In this document: piece after piece, positions 1 to 5,912 of the stretch
How the letters are laid out: every line of letters begins with the position of its first letter
Numbering within the stretch: the first letter of the stretch is position 1
Assembly (NCBI GenBank): GCA_958438185.1
Contig: CAUBQU010000096.1
Span: 1 to 5,912 of the forward strand
Direction of reading: 5' to 3'
Length of the DNA: 5,912 nt
Source: an uncultured Oscillospiraceae bacterium
GTDB lineage: Bacteria > Bacillota > Clostridia > Oscillospirales > Oscillospiraceae
The notes under the pieces: model-generated
What the model saw: the letters and a program-made list of their open reading frames with translations, nothing else
What the model was told of the DNA's origin: nothing
Database searches by the model: none
Program-made: the position numbers and the translations under genes

Positions 1-830
1 CCGTCACCGCAGGCGATCTCCAGCCCCCGCTTTGTCAGCGCCACCGGGGTCCCGGGGGCGGCGTGCGTCACAGTCCCGCTGGGCTCTACTTTGTATACTT
101 TAAAGCGCTTGCCCGCAAGCTCCATCGTCGCCACAGGCCACGGGTCGAGGCCGCGGACGTGGTCGCAGATCTGGCGGCGGGTCTTTGCCCAGTCGATGGG
201 GCAAAGGGCCTTTGTCAGCATGGGGGCGTAGGTTGCCTGACTGTCGTCCTGCTTCCGGCGCGCAAGGGGCTTGCCGTCTCGCAGCTGGGCCATGGTATCG
301 GAGAGGAGCTGCGCGCCAAGCTGCGCCAGGCGATCTAACAGCTGCTGGGCGTTTTCTGCCGGGTCGATGGGGGTGCGGCGAATTTCGATGATATCGCCCG
401 CGTCCATCTCCGGGTCCATGTACATGGCGGTGACGCCCGTCTCCTCCTCCCCGTTCAGGATTGCCCACTGGACCGGGCCGCTGCCCCGCAGCTTCGGCAG
501 GATGCTGGCGTGGATATTGATGCAGCCCAGGGGCGGGATCTCCAGGACGCTCTGGGGCAAAATTTTGCCGTAGGCGACGCAGGCGATGACATCCGGCGCC
601 AGGGCGCGCAGCTCCTCCACCACCGCCGGGTCCCGGAAGGACTGGGGCTGGAGGACGGGGATATTTTGCGTCAGGGCGTACTGCTTGACGTCGCTCATGG
701 CGAGCTTCATGCCGCGGTTTTTCGGCATATCGGGCTTGGTGTAGACGGCGGCGACGTCAAAGCCGTCCTCCACGATTTTTTGCAGGCATGCGGCGGCAAT
801 GTCCGGCGTGCCGAGAAATACAATTTTCAT
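1..830 (-). CDS. fmt: Methionyl-tRNA formyltransferase (3' end outside window)
   Basis: The enzyme transfers a formyl group from 10-formyltetrahydrofolate to Met-tRNA(fMet) for initiation. The visible 276 codons start MKIVFLGTPDIAAACL. They include the KPDMPKNRG segment (32-40) and AYGKILP (86-92). The catalytic triad is Asn105, His107 and Asp143 (in NIHASILP and MDAGD), equivalent to E. coli N106, H108 and D144. The C-terminal tRNA-binding domain begins near PIDW (211-214) and continues through VRGLDPWPVA (225-234). About 35-40 residues are expected beyond position 1, so the gene is cut by the window edge, not broken. The ATG at 830 overlaps the def stop as ATGA, and a GAGG 7 nt upstream lies inside def. 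The loop after the HxS motif reads RGSGP, where E. coli has RGAAP. It is not listed among closed reading frames because its stop is outside the window. Confidence 0.96.
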   Translation of the reverse strand, partial: MKIVFLGTPDIAAACLQKIVEDGFDVAAVYTKPDMPKNRGMKLAMSDVKQYALTQNIPVLQPQSFRDPAVVEELRALAPDVIACVAYGKILPQSVLEIPPLGCINIHASILPKLRGSGPVQWAILNGEEETGVTAMYMDPEMDAGDIIEIRRTPIDPAENAQQLLDRLAQLGAQLLSDTMAQLRDGKPLARRKQDDSQATYAPMLTKALCPIDWAKTRRQICDHVRGLDPWPVATMELAGKRFKVYKVEPSGTVTHAAPGTPVALTKRGLEIACGD

Positions 831-1321
831 TCTTCCGCCTCACTGTCACCAAATAATTCTTCCAGCTCCTCCTGGGTCGGGTAGCGATAGACCTTCTCCC
901 GGTAGAGGTGGCCGTCGAGATGGTCGCACTCGTGGCAGAAGCAGCGGGCGATGAGCTCCTCGCCGGTGGCCTCGAACCACTGGCCGTCCCGGTCCTGGGC
1001 GCGGACGGTCACGACATTGGGCCGCTTGACAAACCCGTACACGCCGGGCACGGACAGGCAGCCCTCGATGCCGTCCTGCTCGCCGGAGGTCTCGATCACC
1101 TCCGGGTTCACCAGCTCCAGGAATTCCTCGCCGGTGTCGACGACGACGGCACGGCGCAGGATGCCGATCTGGGGCGCGGCCAGGCCAACGCCGCCGGAGG
1201 CCTCCAGCGTCTCGACCATGTCGTCCAGCAGGTCCGCCAGCTTTTGGTCAAATTTTGTCACCGGGTGGCAGACCTTTGTCAGCTTCGGGTCGCCCTCGGT
1301 CAGGATGGTGCGAATTGCCAT
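827..1321 (-). CDS. def: Peptide deformylase
   Basis: This metalloenzyme removes the N-formyl group from the starting methionine of new proteins at the ribosome exit. All three deformylase motifs are present in the 164-residue protein: GGVGLAAPQ (43-51), EGCLS (86-90, metal ligand Cys88) and HECDH (130-134, ligands His130 and His134, catalytic Glu131). The length and the short form, without the insertions of type 2 enzymes, fit a type 1-like enzyme. The tail is very acidic (EELEELFGDSEAEE). The ATG at 1321 gives the usual MAIRTI start and is preceded by GAGAGG and AGGA (1337-1327). The TGA stop overlaps the fmt ATG (ATGA), so remover and adder of the formyl group are translationally coupled. 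A 51-base gap separates it from priA; TATGAT at 1351-1346 might be a weak internal -10 element. Confidence 0.97.
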   Translation of the reverse strand: MAIRTILTEGDPKLTKVCHPVTKFDQKLADLLDDMVETLEASGGVGLAAPQIGILRRAVVVDTGEEFLELVNPEVIETSGEQDGIEGCLSVPGVYGFVKRPNVVTVRAQDRDGQWFEATGEELIARCFCHECDHLDGHLYREKVYRYPTQEELEELFGDSEAEE

Positions 1322-1361
1322 AGTGTTCCTACCTCTCTTCTGGGGATCATATCAAACTAGG

Positions 1362-1375
1362 TGCGTCATGCGTCA
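1362..1375 (-). repeat. Tandem heptamer TGACGCA x2 at the priA stop
   Basis: On the minus strand TGACGCA occurs twice in direct succession. The first copy supplies the TGA stop codon of priA, and the second lies in the 51-base gap before def. This could be chance or local slippage. Its position just upstream of a TATGAT hexamer (1351-1346) makes a regulatory role conceivable, but nothing proves it. Confidence 0.4.
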
Positions 1376-3829
1376 GATGTCGTACGGGTTGCAGTCGGCG
1401 CTGACGTGCACCGCGGAATAAGCTTTATTTTTACGGAAGCGCTGCAGCTGCCAGGCGATGAGCTGGCGCAGCGGCTTTCTGTTCTCGCAACGCAGGGTCA
1501 GGCGGTAGCGGAAGCGGCCGTTGACCCTGGCGATGGCCGCCGGGGCAGGCCCCAGCAGCATAGGCGGCGCGCTCTGGCCCGCAAGGCCCGGCAGCAGTGC
1601 CTCTAATTCGCCGCGAAACGCCGCGGCGGCAGCCAGCGCCTTCTCCTGGAAGGGGCTGGAGAATTGGAAGATCAAAAGATCGCCAAACGGCGGGCAGCGC
1701 CGCAGCTGCCGCAGGCCGATCTCGGCGGCATAGAAGCCGTCGTAATCCTGCCGGGCCGCCAGCTGCAGGACGGTGTTGTCCGGGGTCATCGTCTGAATAA
1801 TAGCCCGGCCCGGGCGGTCGCCGCGGCCTGCGCGGCCGACGACCTGGGTCAGCATGGAAAAGGTCGTCTCCGGGGCGCGGTAGCTGTCCTGATACAGGGC
1901 CTGGTCTGCGTCCATGACGCCGACGAGGGTGACATTGGGGAAATCCAGCCCCTTGGCGACCATCTGGGTGCCGATGAGGATGGGGATTCTCTCCTCCTGG
2001 AAGCGGCGGAAGATCTTCTCATGGGGGTTGGCCGCCGTGACGGTGTCCGCGTCCATCCGCAGGACGGGGAGGTCCGGCCAGAGGCGGTGCAGCTCCTGCT
2101 CCAGACGCTGGGTGCCGAAGCCGACCTGTTTTAAATGCCCGGCACAGCTGGGGCAGACCGGCGGCACGGGGACGCTGTGGCCGCAGTAGTGGCACATCAG
2201 CCGCCCGTTGGCGCTGTGATATGTCAGCCGGACGGAGCAGTTCGGGCACTGGGGGACGAAGCCGCAGTCGACGCACAGCAGCATCGGACTGCTGCCCCGG
2301 CGGTTGAGAAAGAGGATGCTCTGCTCGCCCCGGTCCAGGTTCTTTTGCAGCTCCTGCTGCAGCAGGCGGCTGACGACGCCGCCGTTCCCGGCCCGCAGCT
2401 CCTGCTTGAGATCGACCATCGTCACCTGGGGCAGCGCGGCCCCGTGATAGCGCTCCGGCAGGCGACACAGTCGATAGCGCCCCGTCTTTGCCAGGTACAT
2501 CGACGCGACGGAGGGCGTCGCCGAGCCGAGGACGACGAGGGCGCGCTCCTGCATCGCCCGGTACTGGGCGACCTCCCGGGCGTGATACCGGGGGGCATTT
2601 TCGGATTTATAGGTGTGCTCCTGCTCTTCATCAAGAATCAGCAGGCCCAGCTGCTCCAGCGGGGCAAAGACCGCGGAACGGGTCCCCAAGACGACGCGGG
2701 CTTTGCCCGCCCGGATGCGCTGCCACTGGGCAAAGCGCTCCGTGATCCGCAGGCCGCTGTGCAGCACGGCGACGGTATCGCCAAAGTGGGCGGAAAACCG
2801 CGCCAGCAGCTGGGGTGTCAGCGCGATCTCGGGGACGAGGACCAGGGCGCTGCGGCCTTCCGCCAGGCAGCGGTGGATGAGCTGCAGGTAGACCGCCGTC
2901 TTGCCTGCGCCGGTCACGCCGTAGAGCAGCGCCGTGTGGGGCGCGTCGTCCAAAAGGTCGGCGGCAAGCGCGTCATACGCCTGCTGCTGGGCAGGCGTCA
3001 GGGTGAGCGCCGGCGGCTGGGAAACGGGGGCAAAGCTAGCGGGCGGCGGAACGGGCTGCTGGCTGGATTCGATCAGCCCCAGCGACTCCAGCCGCCGCAG
3101 GACGGCGCTGTTTGCGCCGGTGAAATAGCAAAGGTCCTTGCTGCCCGCGCTGCCGGTGACCGCCAGCAGCTCCAAAACGGCGCTCTGCAAGGGCGCGGTC
3201 TTTTTCTTCCGCGCCGCCAGGGCCTGCGCCTCTTCCGCGGAGACGGCAAGCAGGATCATCCGCTCCGTCTTCTCCTTGCTGCGGCGGGCAAGCTTTGTCT
3301 CAACGGTGATGAAGCCCTTTTCCCGCAGCATGCGCAAAAGGCGCTGGAGCTGCTGCGGGTCCTGCCAGCGCTTTTGCAAAAGCTGCGCGGTCGCGCTGCC
3401 GCCTGCATTGCGCAGCGTTTGCAAAAGCGCCGCGGCCTCCGGGGACCTGGCAAGCCGGGCCTGCCAATCCTCCGGCAGCGCCGGGCTGACGGTGTAGCAT
3501 TCCTCGGCGCGGAACCAGAGCCCCGCCGGTAAAATGGCGTGCATCGCGTCATAAAACGTGCAATAGTAGCGCTGGCGGAGAAACGCCGCCAGGTGCAGCA
3601 TCTTTTCGGAGAGGACCGGCGTATCGTCCAGCCGGGCGATAATTTCTTTCAGCCCGCCCCGCGTACCGGGGGTAAGCTGCAGGACCATGCCCTCGCAGAC
3701 CCGGTTGCCCTTGCCGAAGGGGAGCTTGACTCGCATCCCGGGCGCCAGCTGCAGCGCCTCCGGGGCCCAGTAGTCATAGGGCTTGTCAATGGCAAACACA
3801 GCTGCCGAAACAGCGACCTTTGCGATCAA
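1373..3829 (-). CDS. priA: Primosomal protein N' (PriA replication restart helicase)
   Basis: PriA is a 3'-5' superfamily 2 DNA helicase that recognises stalled forks and reloads the replicative helicase. With the TTG start it has 818 residues, close to the Bacillus length. The N-terminal 3'-end-binding domain begins MIAKVAVSAAVFAIDKPYDY. A winged-helix-like region and a Pro-rich linker (about 258-275) come next. The helicase core has Walker A GVTGAGKT (304-311), the Walker B variant DEEQ (400-403) and GSATPS (435-440). Eight zinc-ligand cysteines sit in four CxxC pairs (519/522, 528/531, 546/549, 559/562), followed by GTQMVAKGLDFP (620-631) and QVVGRAGRGDRPGR (662-675). All parts are intact. 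The frame is open 19 codons further, to TTG 3886, but those residues are not family-like and overlap a hairpin. TTG 3829 starts exactly at the family N-terminus with an upstream AAAAGGGGGG. ATG 3868 is the main alternative. coaBC, which lies between rpoZ and priA in Bacillus, is absent. Confidence 0.95.
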   Translation of the reverse strand: MIAKVAVSAAVFAIDKPYDYWAPEALQLAPGMRVKLPFGKGNRVCEGMVLQLTPGTRGGLKEIIARLDDTPVLSEKMLHLAAFLRQRYYCTFYDAMHAILPAGLWFRAEECYTVSPALPEDWQARLARSPEAAALLQTLRNAGGSATAQLLQKRWQDPQQLQRLLRMLREKGFITVETKLARRSKEKTERMILLAVSAEEAQALAARKKKTAPLQSAVLELLAVTGSAGSKDLCYFTGANSAVLRRLESLGLIESSQQPVPPPASFAPVSQPPALTLTPAQQQAYDALAADLLDDAPHTALLYGVTGAGKTAVYLQLIHRCLAEGRSALVLVPEIALTPQLLARFSAHFGDTVAVLHSGLRITERFAQWQRIRAGKARVVLGTRSAVFAPLEQLGLLILDEEQEHTYKSENAPRYHAREVAQYRAMQERALVVLGSATPSVASMYLAKTGRYRLCRLPERYHGAALPQVTMVDLKQELRAGNGGVVSRLLQQELQKNLDRGEQSILFLNRRGSSPMLLCVDCGFVPQCPNCSVRLTYHSANGRLMCHYCGHSVPVPPVCPSCAGHLKQVGFGTQRLEQELHRLWPDLPVLRMDADTVTAANPHEKIFRRFQEERIPILIGTQMVAKGLDFPNVTLVGVMDADQALYQDSYRAPETTFSMLTQVVGRAGRGDRPGRAIIQTMTPDNTVLQLAARQDYDGFYAAEIGLRQLRRCPPFGDLLIFQFSSPFQEKALAAAAAFRGELEALLPGLAGQSAPPMLLGPAPAAIARVNGRFRYRLTLRCENRKPLRQLIAWQLQRFRKNKAYSAVHVSADCNPYDI

Positions 3830-3835
3830 TCCGAG

Positions 3836-3845
3836 CCCCCCTTTT
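3836..3845 (-). promoter_or_regulatory. Ribosome binding site deciding the priA start
   Basis: The minus-strand sequence AAAAGGGGGG lies 6 nt before the TTG at 3829. It can pair with the anti-Shine-Dalgarno sequence if one G-U wobble is allowed. No comparable purine run precedes the in-frame alternatives: ATG at 3868 sits in a hairpin loop, and TTG at 3886 follows the rpoZ stop by only 7 nt with a weak AAGAGA. This supports TTG 3829 as the start. Confidence 0.55.
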
Positions 3846-3851
3846 AACGCG

Positions 3852-3884
3852 GCAAGGCGTAGGCCCATATCGCCTGCGCCTTGC
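3852..3884 (-). promoter_or_regulatory. Strong hairpin in the rpoZ-priA gap
   Basis: The minus strand reads GCAAGGCGCAGGC, a 7-nt loop GATATGG, then GCCTACGCCTTGC. The arms pair over 13 positions with a single C/A mismatch, and the outer 8 bp are perfect. No T-run follows on the minus strand (the next bases are CGCGTTAAAAGG), so this is not a classical intrinsic terminator. It lies 7 nt upstream of the putative priA ribosome binding site. A role in mRNA processing, stability or priA translation is inference. The loop contains an ATG (3868-3866) in the priA frame. Confidence 0.6.
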
Positions 3885-3893
3885 AAATTCTCT

Positions 3894-4100
3894 TTACACC
3901 AGGTATTCGTCCTTGAGCTTTGCCTTCAAAAGCCCGTCGGCCACTTCGTGGATGGCCAGCGTGACAGGCTTTTCCTCCAGGGGCTGATGGAATTCCTCGG
4001 CCTCGATGGAGATCTGCCGCGCCCGGTGGGCGACGACGTTGACCAGCAGATAGCGGCTGTTGATATGCTCAAGCAGCTCAGACATGGGGGGATATAACAT
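3894..4100 (-). CDS. rpoZ: RNA polymerase subunit omega
   Basis: This 68-residue protein matches the short clostridial form of omega, which helps assemble the beta' subunit into RNA polymerase. The recognisable core is NSRYLLVNVVAHRARQI (residues 14-30), equivalent to the Y-x-LV...RARQ motif of the family. It is followed by an acidic stretch and the PVTLAIHEVADG helix. The ATG at 4100, giving MLYPP, is preferred over the internal ATG at 4085. It has a strong AAAGGAGG at 4110-4117 with a 9-nt spacer, whereas the internal ATG is preceded only by a C run. This ribosome binding site and the first codons lie inside the 3' end of gmk (23-nt overlap), so translation of omega is probably coupled to that of guanylate kinase. 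It ends with TAA 64 nt before the preferred priA start. Confidence 0.93.
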   Translation of the reverse strand: MLYPPMSELLEHINSRYLLVNVVAHRARQISIEAEEFHQPLEEKPVTLAIHEVADGLLKAKLKDEYLV

Positions 4101-4704
4101 AGGAAAGCGCCTCCTTTAAAATTTCGTCGTTATATTTGCGTCGGCAGCCCTCGGCGGTTAAAATCGCCAAAAGCTTTTGGACGCAGCGGTCGATATCGTC
4201 GTTGGCGACGATATAATCGTAGCAGTTTGCCTGCTCATACTCCTGGCGGGCCGTCTGCAAGCGCAGGCGGACAGCGTCCTCCGCCGTGTCGCCCCGGGCG
4301 CGGAGCCGGTGCTCCAGCTCGCCGAAGGACGGCGCGGCGATGAAGATCAGCACTGCGTCGGGGTAAGAACGCTTGACCTGGAGCGCACCCTGGACCTCGA
4401 TATCCAGCAGCACGTCCCGCCCGGCCTCCAGCTGGGCAAGGATCGGGGCGGCCGGGGTCCCATAGGAGTGGGCGGCGTAGGTCGCGTGCTCTAAAAATTC
4501 GTTCTGCGCCACCATGCGGTCAAATTCCGCCTGGGTGATGAAGTGATAATTGACATGGTCGATCTCGCCGGGGCGCATCTGGCGTGTCGTCGCGGAGACG
4601 GAGAAAAACGGCTGCCGCTCCAGCTTTGCCGTCAGGCTGCGGATCAGCGTGCTTTTGCCGACACCCGACGGACCGGATATCACGATCAGCTGCCCCTTAG
4701 CCAT
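4078..4704 (-). CDS. gmk: Guanylate kinase
   Basis: This 208-residue cytoplasmic enzyme phosphorylates GMP (and dGMP) to GDP with ATP, a required step toward GTP. The P-loop GPSGVGKST is at residues 11-19. The GMP-binding segment [13 protein letters not shown] is at 35-47, with S37, R41 and R44. E72 and Y81 (in SYGTP) follow at the usual spacing, then LLDIEVQGA (99-107) and the lid/adenine region [15 protein letters not shown], and finally YDYIVANDD. Length is normal for the family. The frame stays open further upstream, but that part lies inside remA and has no family similarity. The ATG at 4704 gives the canonical [14 protein letters not shown] start and has GGAGGAGG at 4711-4718 with a 6-nt spacer. 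One small deviation is EIDHVNYHF where the family usually has ExxGxxYxF. The start overlaps the remA end by 8 nt, and the 3' end overlaps rpoZ by 23 nt. Confidence 0.97.
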   Translation of the reverse strand: MAKGQLIVISGPSGVGKSTLIRSLTAKLERQPFFSVSATTRQMRPGEIDHVNYHFITQAEFDRMVAQNEFLEHATYAAHSYGTPAAPILAQLEAGRDVLLDIEVQGALQVKRSYPDAVLIFIAAPSFGELEHRLRARGDTAEDAVRLRLQTARQEYEQANCYDYIVANDDIDRCVQKLLAILTAEGCRRKYNDEILKEALSYVISPHV

Positions 4705-4957
4705 TGGCGGCCTCCTCCGCGGCCCGGTCCTGGGCGCGGCTGGCGATCGTCTCCGGCAGGATGGCCGAGAGGATGACATGGTCCGTATCCATAATGAGCA
4801 CGGCCCGGGTCCGGCGGCCATAGGTCGCGTCGATGAGCATCGAGCGTTCCCGGGACTCCTGGATGATTCGTTTGATCGGCGCGGATTCGGGGCTGACGAT
4901 GGCCAGGAGCCGCGCCGCGCAGACCATATTGCCAAAGCCGATATTGATGAGTTTCAT
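4697..4957 (-). CDS. remA: Extracellular matrix regulator RemA (DUF370)
   Basis: This 86-residue protein is collinear with Bacillus RemA through residue ~75. The landmarks are NIGFGN (5-10), [10 protein letters not shown] (21-30) and [11 protein letters not shown] (43-53), followed by DTDHVILSA. The arginines in the central part are strongly conserved in the family. In B. subtilis RemA is a DNA-binding, oligomeric activator of biofilm matrix and osmoprotection genes. In clostridia the targets are largely unknown, so only a DNA-binding regulatory role should be carried over. The tail after ILPETIASR is Ala/Glu-rich and not conserved. The ATG at 4957 has GGAGG at 4967-4971, 9 nt upstream, right after the yicC stop. 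The 3' end carries the gmk ribosome binding site, and the last codons overlap the gmk start by 8 nt, which suggests translational coupling. Confidence 0.93.
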   Translation of the reverse strand: MKLINIGFGNMVCAARLLAIVSPESAPIKRIIQESRERSMLIDATYGRRTRAVLIMDTDHVILSAILPETIASRAQDRAAEEAANG

Positions 4958-4972
4958 CGCAAGCTGCCTCCG

Positions 4973-5851
4973 TTACTCGATATTCTGCATCTGCTCCCGG
5001 ATCTTCTCCAGCTCCGCCTTGATCTCCACGACGGTCTGGGCCTGCTGCAGGTCGCTGGCCTTGGAGCCGATGGTGTTGGCCTCGCGGTTCATCTCCTGCA
5101 TCAGGAAATCCAGCTTCCGGCCGATGGCCCCGCCGCCTTCGATCATCTTGCGCAGCTGCGCAAGGTGGCTGCGCAGACGGACCGTCTCCTCATCGACGGC
5201 GACCTTATCGGCGAAGATGGCGGCCTCCGTCAGGATGCGGCTCTCGTCGATCGTCGTCGAAGAAAGGACCTCGCGCATTTTCGCCTCCAGGCGGGCGCGG
5301 TATTCCCGGACCGTCTCCGGGCTGCGCTGCTCGACCTGGCCGACCAGCGTTTCGATGCGGGCGGCGCGGGTGCAGAGATCCTCCGCCAGGGCAGCGCCCT
5401 CTGTCTCCCGCATGGCGTTGTACGCTTGCAGCGCCGTGTCGACGACGCCCAGGAGGGCGGCGGTCAGCTCCGCTTCATCGGCATCGGCCTTTTCGACCAG
5501 GAAAATATCGGAAAACCGCGCCAGGGTGCTGACGCTGATGTCGTCTTTCACGTCGTATTCGCTGGAGACCTGCCGCAGCGCGGCCAGATAGCCCTCCAGC
5601 ACAGGGCGGTTCAGGGAGACCTTCATCGGCTCCGCCGTCAGCGCCGTGACGGTCACGAACGCGTCGACCTTGCCCCGGGTGACGGCGGCCTTGAGGCGCT
5701 TTTTCACCGGGTCCTCAGCGAAGCTATAGGCCCGGGGCAGCTTGACGCTGCAATCCAGGTAGCGGTTGTTCACCGAGCGGATCTCCACGGTATAGACGCG
5801 GCCTGCCACCGTCTCGACGGCGCGGCCGTAGCCTGTCATGCTTCGGATCAT
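4973..5851 (-). CDS. yicC: YicC family endoribonuclease
   Basis: This 292-residue protein begins MIRSMTGYGRA, the N-terminal signature of the YicC/YloC family. It ends with the equally typical C-terminal (DUF1732) block around residues 246-267, which contains DFLMQEMNREANTIGSKASD. Length and both domains match the full-length family. E. coli YicC is reported to be an endoribonuclease, so a cytoplasmic RNA-processing or decay role is the known-family assignment; nothing here shows its substrate. The last 25 residues are rich in Glu, Lys and Gln and look helical. The ATG at 5851 is chosen because it starts the conserved MIRSMTGYGR and has an AAGGAG ribosome binding site 8 nt upstream (5860-5865). 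It is the first gene of the run visible here, with remA 15 nt downstream, as in Bacillus, where the orthologue yloC precedes remA and gmk. There is no sign of truncation. Confidence 0.95.
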   Translation of the reverse strand: MIRSMTGYGRAVETVAGRVYTVEIRSVNNRYLDCSVKLPRAYSFAEDPVKKRLKAAVTRGKVDAFVTVTALTAEPMKVSLNRPVLEGYLAALRQVSSEYDVKDDISVSTLARFSDIFLVEKADADEAELTAALLGVVDTALQAYNAMRETEGAALAEDLCTRAARIETLVGQVEQRSPETVREYRARLEAKMREVLSSTTIDESRILTEAAIFADKVAVDEETVRLRSHLAQLRKMIEGGGAIGRKLDFLMQEMNREANTIGSKASDLQQAQTVVEIKAELEKIREQMQNIE

Positions 5852-5912
5852 GTGATTCTCTCCTTTTCTCTCTCAAAAGCCCAAAAAATCGGGGCAAAGC
5901 GGCGATTTAAGA
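5852..5912 (-). promoter_or_regulatory. yicC leader with ribosome binding site
   Basis: This 61-base stretch holds the AAAAGGAGA ribosome binding site (5859-5867), 8 nt before the yicC ATG. Further upstream is a purine-rich GAGAGAG run and a weak inverted repeat AAATCG...CGATTT followed by Ts. No convincing -35/-10 pair is visible, so the operon promoter probably lies beyond the window edge. Confidence 0.5.

Noticed and set aside
108..121. Inverted repeat GCTTGCCCGCAAGC inside fmt
   Set aside because: The 6-bp arms are separated by only 2 nt, so a hairpin would not form well, and the bases are ordinary fmt codons.
100..468. A 122-codon minus-strand frame inside fmt
   Set aside because: It is in a different frame from fmt, whose catalytic motifs continue uninterrupted across the region. 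The product is rich in Arg, Pro and Gly and has no recognisable domain.
2135..3532. A 465-codon open frame on the plus strand
   Set aside because: It lies wholly antisense to the conserved helicase gene priA, has low-complexity composition rich in Gln, Arg, Leu and Ala, and no recognisable domain. Long antisense frames are expected in GC-rich coding DNA.
4705..4935. Extended N-terminus of gmk (77 extra codons)
   Set aside because: The extension overlaps remA in another frame and is Arg/Ser/Pro-rich. Guanylate kinase normally starts a few residues before the P-loop, and a good ribosome binding site precedes the ATG at 4704.
4833..5591. A 252-codon plus-strand open frame
   Set aside because: It is antisense to yicC and remA, extremely rich in Ser and Arg, and without family signatures; a shadow of GC-rich codon structure.
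5882..5908. Possible terminator AAATCG...CGATTTTTT upstream of yicC
   Set aside because: The stem has only 6 pairs, mostly A-T, with an 11-nt loop and no inner pairing, so it is too weak to call an intrinsic terminator.

Overview
The window is a compact, GC-rich (by eye above 60%) stretch of housekeeping genes, all on the minus strand. The gene order (yicC - remA - gmk - rpoZ - priA - def - fmt) is the cluster found in Bacillota. The high GC and the protein style point to a clostridial anaerobe, plausibly of the Oscillospiraceae/Ruminococcaceae type. Three features support this: RemA/DUF370 is present, the omega subunit begins MLYPP, and the peptide deformylase has an RCFCHECDH motif. The family-level assignment is inference. 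I see no mobile element, CRISPR array, rRNA, tRNA or toxin-antitoxin signature.

Read in the direction of transcription (high to low coordinate), the layout is as follows. A 61-base leader (5852-5912) ends in the yicC ribosome binding site. Next come YicC-family endoribonuclease (5851-4973), RemA/DUF370 (4957-4697), guanylate kinase (4704-4078), RNA polymerase omega (4100-3894), a 64-base gap with a strong hairpin, PriA (best start TTG at 3829, end 1373), a 51-base gap, peptide deformylase (1321-827), and the N-terminal ~276 codons of methionyl-tRNA formyltransferase (830 to beyond position 1). The genes are very tightly packed. remA/gmk overlap by 8 nt, gmk/rpoZ by 23 nt and def/fmt by 4 nt (ATGA), and yicC and remA are separated by 15 nt. 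The only real non-coding gaps are those on either side of priA.

The genes do not form one pathway but are linked by core information processing. YicC acts in RNA turnover, RemA is a DNA-binding regulator, Gmk supplies GDP for GTP and (p)ppGpp pools, omega is an RNA polymerase subunit, and PriA restarts replication forks. Def and Fmt are the remover and the adder of the N-formyl group on initiator methionine, and they are translationally coupled.

I found no undescribed multi-gene system. The points worth a second look are small: a 13-bp imperfect hairpin between rpoZ and priA whose loop contains an in-frame ATG, the non-ATG start of priA just after it, the absence of coaBC at exactly that position, and a tandem heptamer at the priA stop codon in front of def.
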